A DNA stretch of 64,000 bases from Sphingomonas sp. HDW15A. Lineage in GTDB: Bacteria; Pseudomonadota; Alphaproteobacteria; Sphingomonadales; Sphingomonadaceae. Both the position numbers and the translations under genes were made by a program. Positions 45,010 through 53,266 of the stretch are shown in pieces. Within the stretch, counting starts at the first letter, position 1. Every line of letters starts with the position of its first letter. The stretch spans positions 310,001 through 374,000 of the forward strand of contig NZ_CP049870.1 in NCBI RefSeq assembly GCF_011301715.1, in the 5' to 3' direction. The notes under the pieces are model-generated. The model was not told the origin of the DNA. It was given only the letters and a program-made list of their open reading frames with translations, and made no database searches.

Positions 45010-45999
45010 CTAGAGTTTTACCAGCATCTTGCCGGTGTTGGCGCCGGTGAACAGGCCGAGGAAGGCGTCGAACGTATGGTCAAGACCTTCGATGACCGTG
45101 TCGCGGCTCTTGACCTTGCCGCTTGCCACCCAGCCGCCCATTTCCTGATAGAATTCGCCGAGCCGACCCATGTAATCGGTGTAGATGAACCCCTGCAGCC
45201 GGATGCGCATGGCGATTACGCGCATGATGTAGCGAAGGCAGGTCGGCTCCGCACTGTTATAGCCCTCGATCATCCCGCAAATGGCGAAACGCGCGTTCTG
45301 CTTGGCTACCGCTAGAGCTGCGTCCAGGTGGTCGCCGCCGACATTGTCGAAATAGACGTCGATACCCTTGGGCGCGGCAGCCGCGAGGGACTTCACAACT
45401 GGTCCAGACTTGTAATCGATAACCTCGTCGGCGCCGAGAGACTTCACAAACGCGCATTTCTCCGTGCCGCCGGCCGATCCGATGACGGTCATGCCCTTGG
45501 CCTTGGCGATCTGAACGACAGCCGAGCCTACCGCGCCCGCGGCGGCCGATACGAATACGATGTCGCCCTCCTTCGCGCTCGCAGCATCAAGCAAGCCGAA
45601 GTAGGCCGTCCCGCCGGTCAGTCCGAGGTTGCCGAGGAAGGCCTGCGGTTCGACCCCGGGGATCGCCGGAAGCTTGTTGAAGTTGCCCGCTGGCTCGACC
45701 GCCTCGTCGCGCCACCCGGCCATGTGCACAACCACGTCGCCCGGCTGGAAGGAAGGATCGCGGCTTTCGACGACCTCCCCGACCGCGCCGCCGGTCATCG
45801 GTTTGCCGATCTCGAACGACGGAACGTAGCTTTTCACGTCGTTCATCCGGCCGCGCATGTAAGGATCGACTGACAGCCAGCGGTTGCGGACATGAACCAT
45901 GCCGTCGTCGAGGGCGGGAAGGGTAAACTCCCGAAGCTCGACGTCCGCCCTGGTCGGCATTCCGCTCGGCCGTTTCGTCAAATGCCAGGCTCGTGCCAT
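45010..45999 (-). CDS. NADP-dependent oxidoreductase, MDR family (curcumin/prostaglandin reductase-like)
   Basis: About 329 residues from the ATG at 45999 (MARAWHL). The sequence has the zinc-less MDR layout: DPYMRGRMND near residue 45, GAVGEVVES, AGWRDEAV, the Rossmann loop AAAGAVGSAVVQIAKAKG, and GVDVYFDNVGGDHLDAAL-like region (here KGIDVYFDNVGGDHLDAALA). It reduces alpha,beta-unsaturated ketones with NADPH, as in CurA and LTB4DH-type enzymes. Convergent with the oxygenase gene. Confidence 0.88.
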   Translation of the reverse strand: MARAWHLTKRPSGMPTRADVELREFTLPALDDGMVHVRNRWLSVDPYMRGRMNDVKSYVPSFEIGKPMTGGAVGEVVESRDPSFQPGDVVVHMAGWRDEAVEPAGNFNKLPAIPGVEPQAFLGNLGLTGGTAYFGLLDAASAKEGDIVFVSAAAGAVGSAVVQIAKAKGMTVIGSAGGTEKCAFVKSLGADEVIDYKSGPVVKSLAAAAPKGIDVYFDNVGGDHLDAALAVAKQNARFAICGMIEGYNSAEPTCLRYIMRVIAMRIRLQGFIYTDYMGRLGEFYQEMGGWVASGKVKSRDTVIEGLDHTFDAFLGLFTGANTGKMLVKL

Positions 46000-46053
46000 T
46001 ATCGCTCTCCTCATGCGTCGCGTTTCGGAACCCTAGGCGCTCTTCAGCTCTCG

Positions 46054-46085
46054 AAAAAGCCCGGACGCATCGCTGCGTCCGGGCT
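46054..46085 (-). terminator. Rho-independent terminator after the DUF2171 gene
   Basis: A perfect 12-bp stem (46058-46069 with 46074-46085) and a 4-base loop. Read leftwards it is followed by five T residues at 46054-46058. Confidence 0.85.
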
Positions 46086-46109
46086 CGCCGCTCCCGATGG
46101 GAATTAGGC

Positions 46110-47030
46110 TCAGTAGGTGCCGGAGAAGCTCCGGTTCAGCATGTGCGGACCGCTGTCGTCGGGCCGCTCGTCCTCGAACAGCGCGCGGCTACGCTTCTGC
46201 GCTTCAAACGATTGCTGGATCTGGGCTGCCGGCTGATCGAGGATCAGCCTACCATCCTCGACGCGGTCGAAGCGCGAACAGCCGATCACATGGTGGCGGC
46301 CGTCGGGGCTATCGTTCTTGGTTAGTATGATCCGATCCGACTTGATATGGTCGATCTTGCCGATCGGCTCATTGTCGGAACCTACGACCTCCATATGCTC
46401 GGTGAGCTGGGAAACCAGTTGCTTCTTGCTTTCGCGATTCTGGCGCCAGGTGCCAAATTCGGTTTCGAAGCGGGAGCTATTCTCGCGCCGGAATTCGTCA
46501 TAGTCGCGGTCGAGCTCGTCGATCTGGCGGCTTCGCCAGCTGGTGTAGTCGCGATCGTGAAGGCCTGATGCGGAAGCGCCGCTTCCCCATCCGCGCTGCG
46601 ATTGGCCGCGATCCCAGTTGCTACCATAGCCGGAGCGATCGAATGCGCTCTCCCGCTCGAACTCGCTCGACCGGCCATAGTCGCCGGTGAACGGCCGATA
46701 GCCGCCACTTTCCGAACCGTAATCGCTTCGGCCCGACTGGCGGCCGGTGTACGGGCGGCGATAGCCTTCGTCGCGCCAGCGCGCGCTGCGCTCATAGCGG
46801 TCATAGTCGCGATCGGCGGAGAAGGTTCGGCTGCGGTCGCGGCCGATCAGTTGGTCGTCATCGTAGCGCTCGTCGCGATCGCGGCGGCGTTCCGCCTCGT
46901 CATCGCCGAACCAGCTCGAAACTTCGTCGCGGGCGCGCTCGAAGAAACCGCGCTCCTCGCGGTCGTCGCCATATTGGCGGCCGCGCGGATCGCGGTGGCG
47001 GCGGCGCTCGTCGTAACGGTCATATGCCAT
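46110..47030 (-). CDS. DUF2171-domain protein with Arg/Asp/Tyr-rich N-terminus
   Basis: About 306 residues from the ATG at 47030 (MAYDRYDERRR). The first two-thirds is low complexity, rich in R, D, Y, G and S, with an SWFGDDEAERRRD module (SWFGD-type) near residue 35. The C-terminal third carries a PRC-barrel-like DUF2171 domain: MEVVGSDNEPIGKIDHIKSDRIILT followed by HHVIGCSRFDRVEDGRLILDQ. DUF2171 is related to PRC-barrel/photosynthetic reaction centre-like domains often linked to stress. A role in envelope or stress response is only a guess. Confidence 0.75.
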   Translation of the reverse strand: MAYDRYDERRRHRDPRGRQYGDDREERGFFERARDEVSSWFGDDEAERRRDRDERYDDDQLIGRDRSRTFSADRDYDRYERSARWRDEGYRRPYTGRQSGRSDYGSESGGYRPFTGDYGRSSEFERESAFDRSGYGSNWDRGQSQRGWGSGASASGLHDRDYTSWRSRQIDELDRDYDEFRRENSSRFETEFGTWRQNRESKKQLVSQLTEHMEVVGSDNEPIGKIDHIKSDRIILTKNDSPDGRHHVIGCSRFDRVEDGRLILDQPAAQIQQSFEAQKRSRALFEDERPDDSGPHMLNRSFSGTY

Positions 47031-47217
47031 GATTCTTGCCTCCTCTTGATAAGCCTCCCGAACGAGGGAGACCTCGCGAAATGGAATGCGCGATTGAGGC
47101 TCTCGTTCCGGCGATAAGGACGAGCGGCCGGGCTTGGACGATGAGTTGAGGAAACAATCCGAACGGGCGTTGCGCGAGGGCATAAGCGCCGCTATTGGGG
47201 CGCTCGCTGGACGGAGC

Positions 47218-47293
47218 GGGGCTGTAGCTCAGATGGGAGAGCGCTGCAATCGCACTGCAGAGGTCAGGGGTTCGATTCCCCTCAGCTCCACCA
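47218..47293 (+). tRNA. tRNA-Ala (anticodon CGC)
   Basis: A 76-nt cloverleaf. Acceptor GGGGCTG pairs with CAGCTCC (one G-T pair). D-arm, anticodon arm CTGCA/TGCAG with loop ATCGCAC giving CGC, T-arm with GGTTCGATTCC, discriminator A, CCA at 47291-47293. Confidence 0.95.
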
Positions 47294-47326
47294 GCCACCC
47301 TGTCTGAGGCCAAGAGTTAGGCTTCT

Positions 47327-47443
47327 TTAAGCGCTCCCGCGGACAAGGAAGACGCCGGCAAGCACCATCAGGACACCGACCACCCCCACCAGCGAATTCG
47401 GTAGGCTGTCCCTTGTGTGGGCGTACTTGGAATCCCAGCTCAA
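47327..47443 (-). CDS. Possible 38-residue single-helix membrane protein
   Basis: A short leftward frame beginning with TTG at 47443 and ending TAA at 47327-47329. It reads S-W-D-S-K-Y-A-H-T-R-D-S-L, then one strongly hydrophobic helix (LVGVVGVLMVLAGVFLV), ending RGSA. A polar head, a Val/Leu/Gly helix and a basic stop-transfer are what real small membrane proteins look like. There is no ATG start and no clear ribosome binding site, and a stop precedes it. It occupies most of the otherwise empty stretch 47294-47580. Confidence 0.35.
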   Translation of the reverse strand: MSWDSKYAHTRDSLPNSLVGVVGVLMVLAGVFLVRGSA

Positions 47444-47580
47444 GCTGGCAAGGGTCGAAGGAGTATTTGGCGGATAAGTCGTATGGCGCGGCTCGTACCC
47501 CGCGGCTTCGTCTCAAAAAAGCCATTTAGTTCGGTCGAAGCCGACTGCTCGACTGTAAAGCCGGCAGGCTTAGGCTTCGG

Positions 47581-48012
47581 CTAGCGTTCGACGTGACCCT
47601 TAAGCGCTTGAAGTACCTGTTCCCAAACGTCCGTCATTACTGCGTGGTAAGGCCCCGGCGGAATGTCGCTGTGGCTAACATTCAGGACAACGTTCGGTCC
47701 ATCCTCCCTGAGGGTGTATCGGATACGAAGATGGTTCTCCGCCAGCTGGGCCGTGCGGTGGTTCGTGCTCCAGTATCGGTATTGGAATACTTCGGGCGGG
47801 CTAAGCACTTCAATCACACCGATATCCTCGAATGGTGTTCCGTTGCTGTCACCCCGAAATATGATGCTTCCGCCTTCGCAACCATCGGACTCGACCGACT
47901 TAAATGGCAAGTATCGGACGATCTCATGGGGCTCAGTCAACGCACTAAAAAGTTGTTCGCGCGTTGTGCGAATAACTTTCGATTTCTCGATCACGAGGCG
48001 TTCGTCAGACAT
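47581..48012 (-). CDS. SRPBCC (START/AHSA1-like) domain protein
   Basis: 143 residues from the ATG at 48012 (MSDERLVIEK). It follows the AHSA1/SRPBCC pattern: KVIRTTREQLFSALTEPHEIVRYLPF, GGSIIFRGDSNGTPFEDIGVIEVLSPPEVFQYRYWS and a C-terminal helix VMTDVWEQVLQALKGHVE. These helix-grip proteins bind hydrophobic ligands in a deep cavity. It is 35 bp downstream of the GST gene on the same strand and may be co-transcribed with it. Confidence 0.82.
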   Translation of the reverse strand: MSDERLVIEKSKVIRTTREQLFSALTEPHEIVRYLPFKSVESDGCEGGSIIFRGDSNGTPFEDIGVIEVLSPPEVFQYRYWSTNHRTAQLAENHLRIRYTLREDGPNVVLNVSHSDIPPGPYHAVMTDVWEQVLQALKGHVER

Positions 48013-48047
48013 GAAATTCCCTGGTCCTGAGCCGATCCAAAATACGT

Positions 48048-48682
48048 CTAGCTTGCGACCGCAATCTCGATTTCTTCGGTGGAAAGGGCTCGCTGTACCG
48101 CGGGCCGGTTGAGCATTCGCCTCGTGTGGTGCGACCAGTCCTCGAACCGGCTCATGTCGAGACCTATGAGGCCGCCCCAACGGAAGAAGACGAGGGGGTA
48201 AGTGTCGGCGACCGAGAAGCGGTCGCCAACAAACCACTCGCGGCCGCGAAGCAACGCGTCGATCCGTTTGAAGCCGTCGGCGATGGTTTCGCGACCAAGC
48301 TCCACGACTTCATCTCTCGCCGCCTGCGTTGTGGCGAAGCGCTGGGAGCGCCAAAACTGCGCGAAAGCGACGTGCACGGATGAACTGAAGAAGTTGAGTA
48401 GTTGCACCGTGCGTCCATACCCCTCGTCGTCGGGGGAATCAGCACTCCGCTCGGAGCCTTGCGGGCAAGATAGAGCAGGATCGCAGGCGCTTCGGTTAGG
48501 ACGAATTGATCGTCCTCCAGCACAGGCACTCGGCCTTGCGGATTCAATGCCAGAAATTCTGGCGTCTCATGCTGTTGCAGCCGGATCGTGACTCTTGTCG
48601 TCACGAAAGGCTCGCCGAGTTCTTCCAGGATGATGTGAGGGGCGAGCGAACATGCTCCTGGCGAGTAATAGAGTCGGCGCAT
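48048..48682 (-). pseudogene. Glutathione S-transferase, frameshifted (one base missing)
   Basis: From the ATG at 48682: MRRLYYSPGACSLAPHIILEELG (GST N-terminal thioredoxin fold with Ser in the active loop), then RVPVLEDDQFVLTEAPAILLYLARK. The frame breaks after GVLIPP. Adding one base to the G5 run at 48432-48436 (plus strand) gives PPDDEGYGRTVQLLNFFSSSVHVAF, a normal GST all-helical C-terminal domain through EWFVGDRFSVADTYPLVFFRWG to the stop at 48048. Restored length is about 211 residues, typical. Cytosolic glutathione-conjugating enzyme. Probably intact in the organism. Confidence 0.85.
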
Positions 48683-48851
48683 CCCTGCCTCAGACGATTG
48701 ACGGATCTGGGTTACGCGGACCGGCGGGAAGCGCCCGCGGGGCGCGCTATTGCCCGAATATCATTGGGCTGCAAGGGACACCCTTCCGTTGGCCCTGACT
48801 TCGCATTTATGTGTTACCAGGCCTGACTAAGCAGTAGATCCCGGCAGGCCG

Positions 48852-49974
48852 TCAAAACCAGAAGCGCAAGCCGGCCAGCACATTGAAGCCGTCAGCCCTT
48901 TCGCCCTCTTCGCGGCGGAAGTCGCCGGTGTCGCCGAAAGCATGTTCATATTCGACGCCGATGTAGGGGCGACGAGCGGCGAGACCTGGTAGCGAAGGCG
49001 AAGGCCGAGCGAGCCTTCACTCAGCCCCGCGCCAATTCCGAGTTCCTCGACATCTTGCGCTGAAAGCGCGATCTCGAGCCTCGGCTGGAGGATGAGCTTC
49101 TGAGTGACCCTAAGGTCGTATTCTGCCTCGGCCCGGGCCGTCAGTTCGCCCTTGTTCGACAGAAACATCGTCCCTTCCACTTCCCACCAATAAGGGGCGA
49201 GACCTTGGACCCCGAGGGCGAGGTGCGTTCGATTCGGTCCCGGCTGCGGATCGAAACGAATGCCTGTCTGAAGGTCGAACCATGGGCCGATGGCGTGACT
49301 CCACAGCGCCTGAACTTCGGCATGCTCGAGCTTATCGCCCCAGGATCCTTCGACCTCGCTCTTGAGCCAGAGCTTATCGATGTCGCCTCCGTACCAGGCC
49401 TGCATGTCGAGCACATATGCGTCGCGGCTGTCGCGGAAGCTGGTCTCGGCACGATCGACGAGGAGTTTGGCAGCGGGCATGCCGCCATGCTCTTCGCGCA
49501 AGATGTTGCGGCTACGCTCCATCGCCGAGCCCCAGACCGCGTCGGCCGCGTGGGCCGGGCCGGATAGCGCTTCCGATGGCGGCGACGCTATCGGGATGTC
49601 TACCGAAGCCGTTTGGCTCATCTCATGCCCGGCATGAGGGTCTGCCTGCGGACCCGAGGGCATCGTGCAATGGCCCATCGCCGCATGTTCGGGGGTGCAG
49701 GTCGATGAGAGGGGCGGTGGCGCCGCGGGCGTTTCCGGAAGTTTGCAGTGGCCCATCGCCGCATGTTCGGGTGTGCAGGTCGATGAGGGGGCGGTGGCGC
49801 CGCGGGCGTTTGGGGCAGCTTGCAGTGGCCCATCGCCGCATGTTCGGGTGTGCAGGTTCCGCTCACGGCTGGCGCCGTTTCCGAAGCCGCATGGCTGGCA
49901 TGTGGGTCGGACACTTGAGCGAGCGCCGGCGAAGCTAGGCACGTCGCGGCTAGGATCAAGAAAGCCCGGGTCAT
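48852..49974 (-). pseudogene. copB: Copper resistance protein CopB, broken by two single-base losses
   Basis: Start ATG at 49974 (MTRAFLILAA), overlapping the copA stop by 4 bp. Signal peptide, then three copies of a Cys/Met/His-rich 26-residue repeat, then the CopB outer-membrane barrel (DADVWGSAMERSRNILREEHGG-type region; WWEVEGTMFLSNKGELTARAEAEYDLRV). Base losses at the G5 run 49787-49791 and G4 run 48966-48969 split the frame. Restoring one base at each gives continuous repeats and a normal end YIGVEYEHAFGD ... AGLRFWF at 48852. CopB binds and sequesters copper in the outer membrane. Last gene of the copper operon. Confidence 0.85.
49667..49854 (-). repeat. Three tandem 78-nt copies encoding CTPEHAAMGHC in copB
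   Basis: Copies of CTPEHAAMGHC start at 49822, 49745 and 49667 (plus coordinates of their 3' ends). The distance between copies 2 and 3 is 78 nt and between 1 and 2 is 77 nt; a 26-residue unit needs 78. The short spacing coincides exactly with the G5 run that breaks the frame, evidence for a missing base there. Confidence 0.85.
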
Positions 49975-51674
49975 GCCTTTTCTCCGTCCATCGGCCGGAC
50001 GCTGACGACGCGCATCATCCCCGCATGCATGTGGTAGAGCAGGTGGCAATGGAACGCCCAGTCACCCGGCGCATCGGCCGTGAGGTCAAGGTCGACGAAG
50101 CTTCCGGGTAGCACGCGGATCGTGTGTTTCAACGGCTGGTGTCCGGGATTGCCGTTGACGATCTCGAAGAAATGGCCGTGCAGGTGCATCGGGTGGGTCA
50201 TCATCGTGTCGTTGATGAGCCGAAGTCGGACGCGCTCGTTGCGAGCGAATCGATAGGGCTCCGGATTCTCGCTCAACTTCGCACCGTCCATCGACCACAT
50301 GAACCGTTCCATGTTGCCGGTCAGGTGGATGTCGATACGACGGGTCGGAATGCGCGTGTCCGTGTTGGGCTTCAATGACACGAGGTCGTTATGGGTCAGA
50401 GCCTTATGGCTCACGTTGTCGAGACCGATCCCGGGATGGTCGTTCCGGTTGATCGGCATCGGCGCGATCATGTCGACACCGGGGCCAACCTTGAAGTCGA
50501 CTTTGGACTTGTCACGCATGTTGTGATCCATCGTCATGGCGCCGCCGCCGTGAGCGGAGTGATCCATTGCCATGCCCATATCCGCCATGGTCAGCGTCGG
50601 CCGCTCGCGAAGCGGCGGCACTTCCGCGCGCATGCCCGCGTTTGGCGCGAGAGTTGCGACGCCCATGCCGGAACGGTCAATGCCTTCGGCCACGAACGTA
50701 TAGGCCCGGTCCTCCGGGACGACGATCAGGTCGTAAGTTTCGGCATTGCCGATCTGAAGCTCGTCGACCTCGACCGGGCGGACGTCAATTCCGTCCGTTG
50801 CAACCACCAGCAACTTGAGGCCCGGAATCCGGATGTTGAAGATGGTCTGCGCTGCCGCATTGATGAGCCTGAGCCGCACGCGCTCGCCGGGACGGAACAG
50901 GCCGGTCCAATTCTCCGCCGGGCTGTGACCATTGATGAGATAGGTATAGGCGGCTGCCGTGACGTCCGAAATGTCGGTCGGGTCCATCCGCATCTGTGCG
51001 AACATCGCTGCGTCTTCTGCTGAGAGGCCGTCGTTGCCTTTGTTGGCAAGCGTTCTTTTGTTGCGGTTGAAGAAGCCGCCCTCCTGCTTCATCCGCATGA
51101 ATAGCCGGTGCGGATGCATGAATGTCCAGTCGGAAAGGACGATGACGTGCTCGCGGTCGTACGCAACCGCATCGGGCCCCGCCGGATCGATGACGATCGG
51201 GCCGTAATGGCCGAGCTGCTCCTGGAGCCCGCTGTGGCTGTGGTACCAGTAGGTGCCGGACTGCCTGATCGGGAATTCGTAGGTGAAGCTCGTCTTTGCG
51301 CGAATTCCGGGGAAGCTGATTCCCGGAACGCCGTCCATCTGAAAGGGTACAAGCAAGCCGTGCCAATGGATCGATGTGTCCTCGTCCAGCCTGTTGTCCA
51401 CCGTCAGACGAACTTTCTGTCCCTCTTTCAGGCGGATCAGCGGCGCCGGAACGGTGCCGTTGATGGCGATCGCATGTCCGATCCTGCCGTCAAGCGGAAA
51501 GACGAGCTTGTCGACGGTGAGGCGGATGTCCTCACCGCTTAGCGTCTGAGACGTCTTGGCGACGACCCCGTGGCTCAAGGTCGATGCCCAGGCCGGCCTC
51601 AGCGCGGCTGTCGCAGCGAGCGCGGTGCCTCCGCCGATGAACGCCCGGCGGTCGAGCGAAGGAATAATTGTCAT
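49971..51674 (-). CDS. copA: CopA-type multicopper oxidase, copper resistance
   Basis: 567 residues from the ATG at 51674 (MTIIPSLDRRAFIGG, a twin-arginine-like signal). Copper ligands: IHWHGLLVP, YWYHSHSG, HPMHLHGHFFEI and HCHLLYHMHAGMM, i.e. the four conserved clusters of three-domain multicopper oxidases. A Met/His-rich stretch (MAMDHSAHGGGAMTMDHNM, about residue 365) is the usual CopA copper-binding insert. It oxidises Cu(I) to Cu(II) in the periplasm. Overlaps copB by 4 bp. Longer frame to 51878 is not used because the signal starts at 51674. Confidence 0.93.
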   Translation of the reverse strand: MTIIPSLDRRAFIGGGTALAATAALRPAWASTLSHGVVAKTSQTLSGEDIRLTVDKLVFPLDGRIGHAIAINGTVPAPLIRLKEGQKVRLTVDNRLDEDTSIHWHGLLVPFQMDGVPGISFPGIRAKTSFTYEFPIRQSGTYWYHSHSGLQEQLGHYGPIVIDPAGPDAVAYDREHVIVLSDWTFMHPHRLFMRMKQEGGFFNRNKRTLANKGNDGLSAEDAAMFAQMRMDPTDISDVTAAAYTYLINGHSPAENWTGLFRPGERVRLRLINAAAQTIFNIRIPGLKLLVVATDGIDVRPVEVDELQIGNAETYDLIVVPEDRAYTFVAEGIDRSGMGVATLAPNAGMRAEVPPLRERPTLTMADMGMAMDHSAHGGGAMTMDHNMRDKSKVDFKVGPGVDMIAPMPINRNDHPGIGLDNVSHKALTHNDLVSLKPNTDTRIPTRRIDIHLTGNMERFMWSMDGAKLSENPEPYRFARNERVRLRLINDTMMTHPMHLHGHFFEIVNGNPGHQPLKHTIRVLPGSFVDLDLTADAPGDWAFHCHLLYHMHAGMMRVVSVRPMDGEKA

Positions 51675-51763
51675 GTCAGTCTCCGCGCCCGGACCTGGGC
51701 GCCAGAAATGTCGGTTCGGGCCGAGGGGAACGGGCGCCGCCGGCTGACGGCGCCCCTGCCCGA

Positions 51764-52021
51764 CTAGTGGCTGGCGTGGCCTTCGTGAGCGCTGGCATCG
51801 GTCGAAGCCGGCTTGGCATCGCCCTTCATGTCCATGCACTCCATCTTGCCGTCCTTGCCCTTCATTTTCTCGCAGCATTCCTTGCAGTCATGCTTGCCCT
51901 GCTGATGCTTGGAATGATCCATGCTGCCCTCATGCGGGGCCTGGGGACCAGCCCCAGGTGCGGACTGGGCGGAAGCCGGAACGGCGAAAATAAGCGCAAT
52001 CGCGCCAATAATGGTCTTCAT
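51764..52021 (-). CDS. Small exported Cys/Met/His-rich protein of the copper operon
   Basis: 85 residues with signal peptide (IIGAIALIFAVPASA-QS). The mature protein carries H-E-G-S-M-D-H-S-K-H, then H-D-C-K-E-C-C-E-K-M-K-G and M-E-C-M-D-M, ending H-E-G-H-A-S-H: five Cys counted by motif as CKECC and ECM, with many Met/His. This composition fits copper binding in the periplasm. It lies between the 121-residue-frame gene and copA. I know no named family. Confidence 0.75.
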   Translation of the reverse strand: MKTIIGAIALIFAVPASAQSAPGAGPQAPHEGSMDHSKHQQGKHDCKECCEKMKGKDGKMECMDMKGDAKPASTDASAHEGHASH

Positions 52022-52064
52022 TGTAAGTCTCCGAAAAAGCGATGTTCAACGAAAGGTTGGAACG

Positions 52065-52394
52065 TCAGCTTCGTCTCGGAGGCGGAGTCGCGATCTCCGG
52101 CTCGATCCCGGAGAATGGTGCCGAAATGGCCACGGTCCGCGGGGCGGTAGGCTTCATGATAGACAGCGGCACCCACACCTCGGCCGCCGGAAGCGCGGTG
52201 CACGTTGTCGTGCAGTCCATCTTCGCGGCCGGCGCCTTGTCCTTCACCGGCAGCTTGTCGCAGTGGCCGGCAGTCATGCCTAGCGCCGAGTGATCGTCCG
52301 GCGTGGGCCCGGTGCCGGCGATTGCGCCGGTCATACCGAGGGGCATAAGCATTAACGCAAAAAGCGTCAGCACCTTCATGAGCGCCGATATCAT
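52065..52394 (-). CDS. Small exported protein of the copper operon, unknown
   Basis: 109 residues from the ATG at 52394 (MISALMKVLTL); the frame is open to 52430. Signal peptide ALMLMPLGMTGAIA. The mature part has HCDKLPVKDKAPAAKMDCTTTC with three Cys, then KPTAPRTVAISAPFSGIEPEIATPPPRRS, a motif seen in similar proteins next to copper genes. Probably a periplasmic or outer-membrane-associated helper, role unknown. It precedes the small Cys/Met/His-rich gene by 43 bp. Confidence 0.65.
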   Translation of the reverse strand: MISALMKVLTLFALMLMPLGMTGAIAGTGPTPDDHSALGMTAGHCDKLPVKDKAPAAKMDCTTTCTALPAAEVWVPLSIMKPTAPRTVAISAPFSGIEPEIATPPPRRS

Positions 52395-52439
52395 GTCATG
52401 CCTTCTAAGCATGCGCACCTTGCCTCGCAATGACTCACA

Positions 52440-53204
52440 TCAGAACCACATGCGGGCCATCCAAAGAGCCATGCCGATCATCATCAGATTCTCGGTGAGC
52501 GAAATAAAGCCAAGGGGCACGTTGCTGGACCCGCCCACGCAGGCGCACTTCAGCGTACGCTTTTCGATGTAGACCGCTTTGAACACTGAAGTCGCACCAA
52601 CCGTGCCGATGAACAGGGCAAGCGGCACGGACAACCAGCTAAGGGCACCGGCGACCATCAGAACGCCAGCGGCGCCTTCGGCGAATGGGTAGACGTAGCT
52701 GTAAGGGACCCAACGCTTCGCCAGCAGGTCGTAATTCAGGAACATCGTCGCGAAGCTTTCGACGTTCTGCAGCTTCAGGAGGGAGAGGACAATCATCGAC
52801 ATTCCGATGAACCACTCCGCCGCCCGGACCGTGAAAGCGCTGCCGGTTACAGCATGGCTCACCGCCATCGCCATCAGCGCCGTCATCGCGAAGAGGGCAA
52901 CGACCGGACGATAGCTGGTCGCACTCGGATCGCTGACCCGCTTTCCGAGAAAACGGCGCAAGTCGTCGTATCCGCCGACGCGTCTGCCACCGATGAACAC
53001 CTGCGGCGTGGTGGCTACGTTGTAGCGCGACTTGAACGCGTCCGTTTCTTCGCGGCTGGTGAGATGGTGGTCTTCGACTTCATAGCCGGAGCGTTCCAGC
53101 AAATGCTTCGCCTTGAGACCGTATGGGCAGGTGTGGTGCGGCATCACCATGCGATGAAGCACCGCCTTCCCCGTCCTGCCTGGCGCGTTTGACATGTCCG
53201 ACAT
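52440..53204 (-). CDS. Glutaredoxin-MauE fusion protein
   Basis: 254 residues in two parts. Residues 1-90: glutaredoxin fold with the redox motif HHTCPYGLKAKHLL and the TTPQVFIGGRRVGGYDDLRRFL site. Residues 95-254: four membrane helices of the MauE/DoxX methylamine-utilisation family (VVALFAMTALMAMAV, WFIGMSMIVLSLL, YPFAEGAAGVLMVAGAL, LALFIGTVGATSVFKAVY), with CACVGG at the C-terminal side of the fourth. It may move reducing equivalents to periplasmic thiols or handle metal. First gene of the copper operon, divergent from merR, behind a mer-type promoter. Confidence 0.82.
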   Translation of the reverse strand: MSDMSNAPGRTGKAVLHRMVMPHHTCPYGLKAKHLLERSGYEVEDHHLTSREETDAFKSRYNVATTPQVFIGGRRVGGYDDLRRFLGKRVSDPSATSYRPVVALFAMTALMAMAVSHAVTGSAFTVRAAEWFIGMSMIVLSLLKLQNVESFATMFLNYDLLAKRWVPYSYVYPFAEGAAGVLMVAGALSWLSVPLALFIGTVGATSVFKAVYIEKRTLKCACVGGSSNVPLGFISLTENLMMIGMALWMARMWF

Positions 53205-53234
53205 TTCTTCACTCCTTGTGCTCGTGTCGGCAGT

Positions 53235-53266
53235 GATATAGCTTCCGTACCATGGTACAGAGTCAA
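53235..53266 (-). promoter_or_regulatory. MerR-type promoter/operator for the copper operon
   Basis: Read leftwards: -35 TTGACT (53261-53266), dyad GTACCATGGTAC (53247-53258), -10 CTATAT or TATATC (53235-53241). The spacer is 19-20 bp, longer than the normal 17 bp and characteristic of MerR-activated promoters; the dyad is close to the classic mer operator (GTAC, four bases, GTAC, GGAAG). The plus-strand ATG of merR (53252-53254) lies inside the dyad. Confidence 0.8.

Noticed and set aside
49667-49854. copB repeats as a CRISPR or mobile-element repeat
   Set aside because: In-frame 78-nt units of a coding gene, no spacers and no palindromes.
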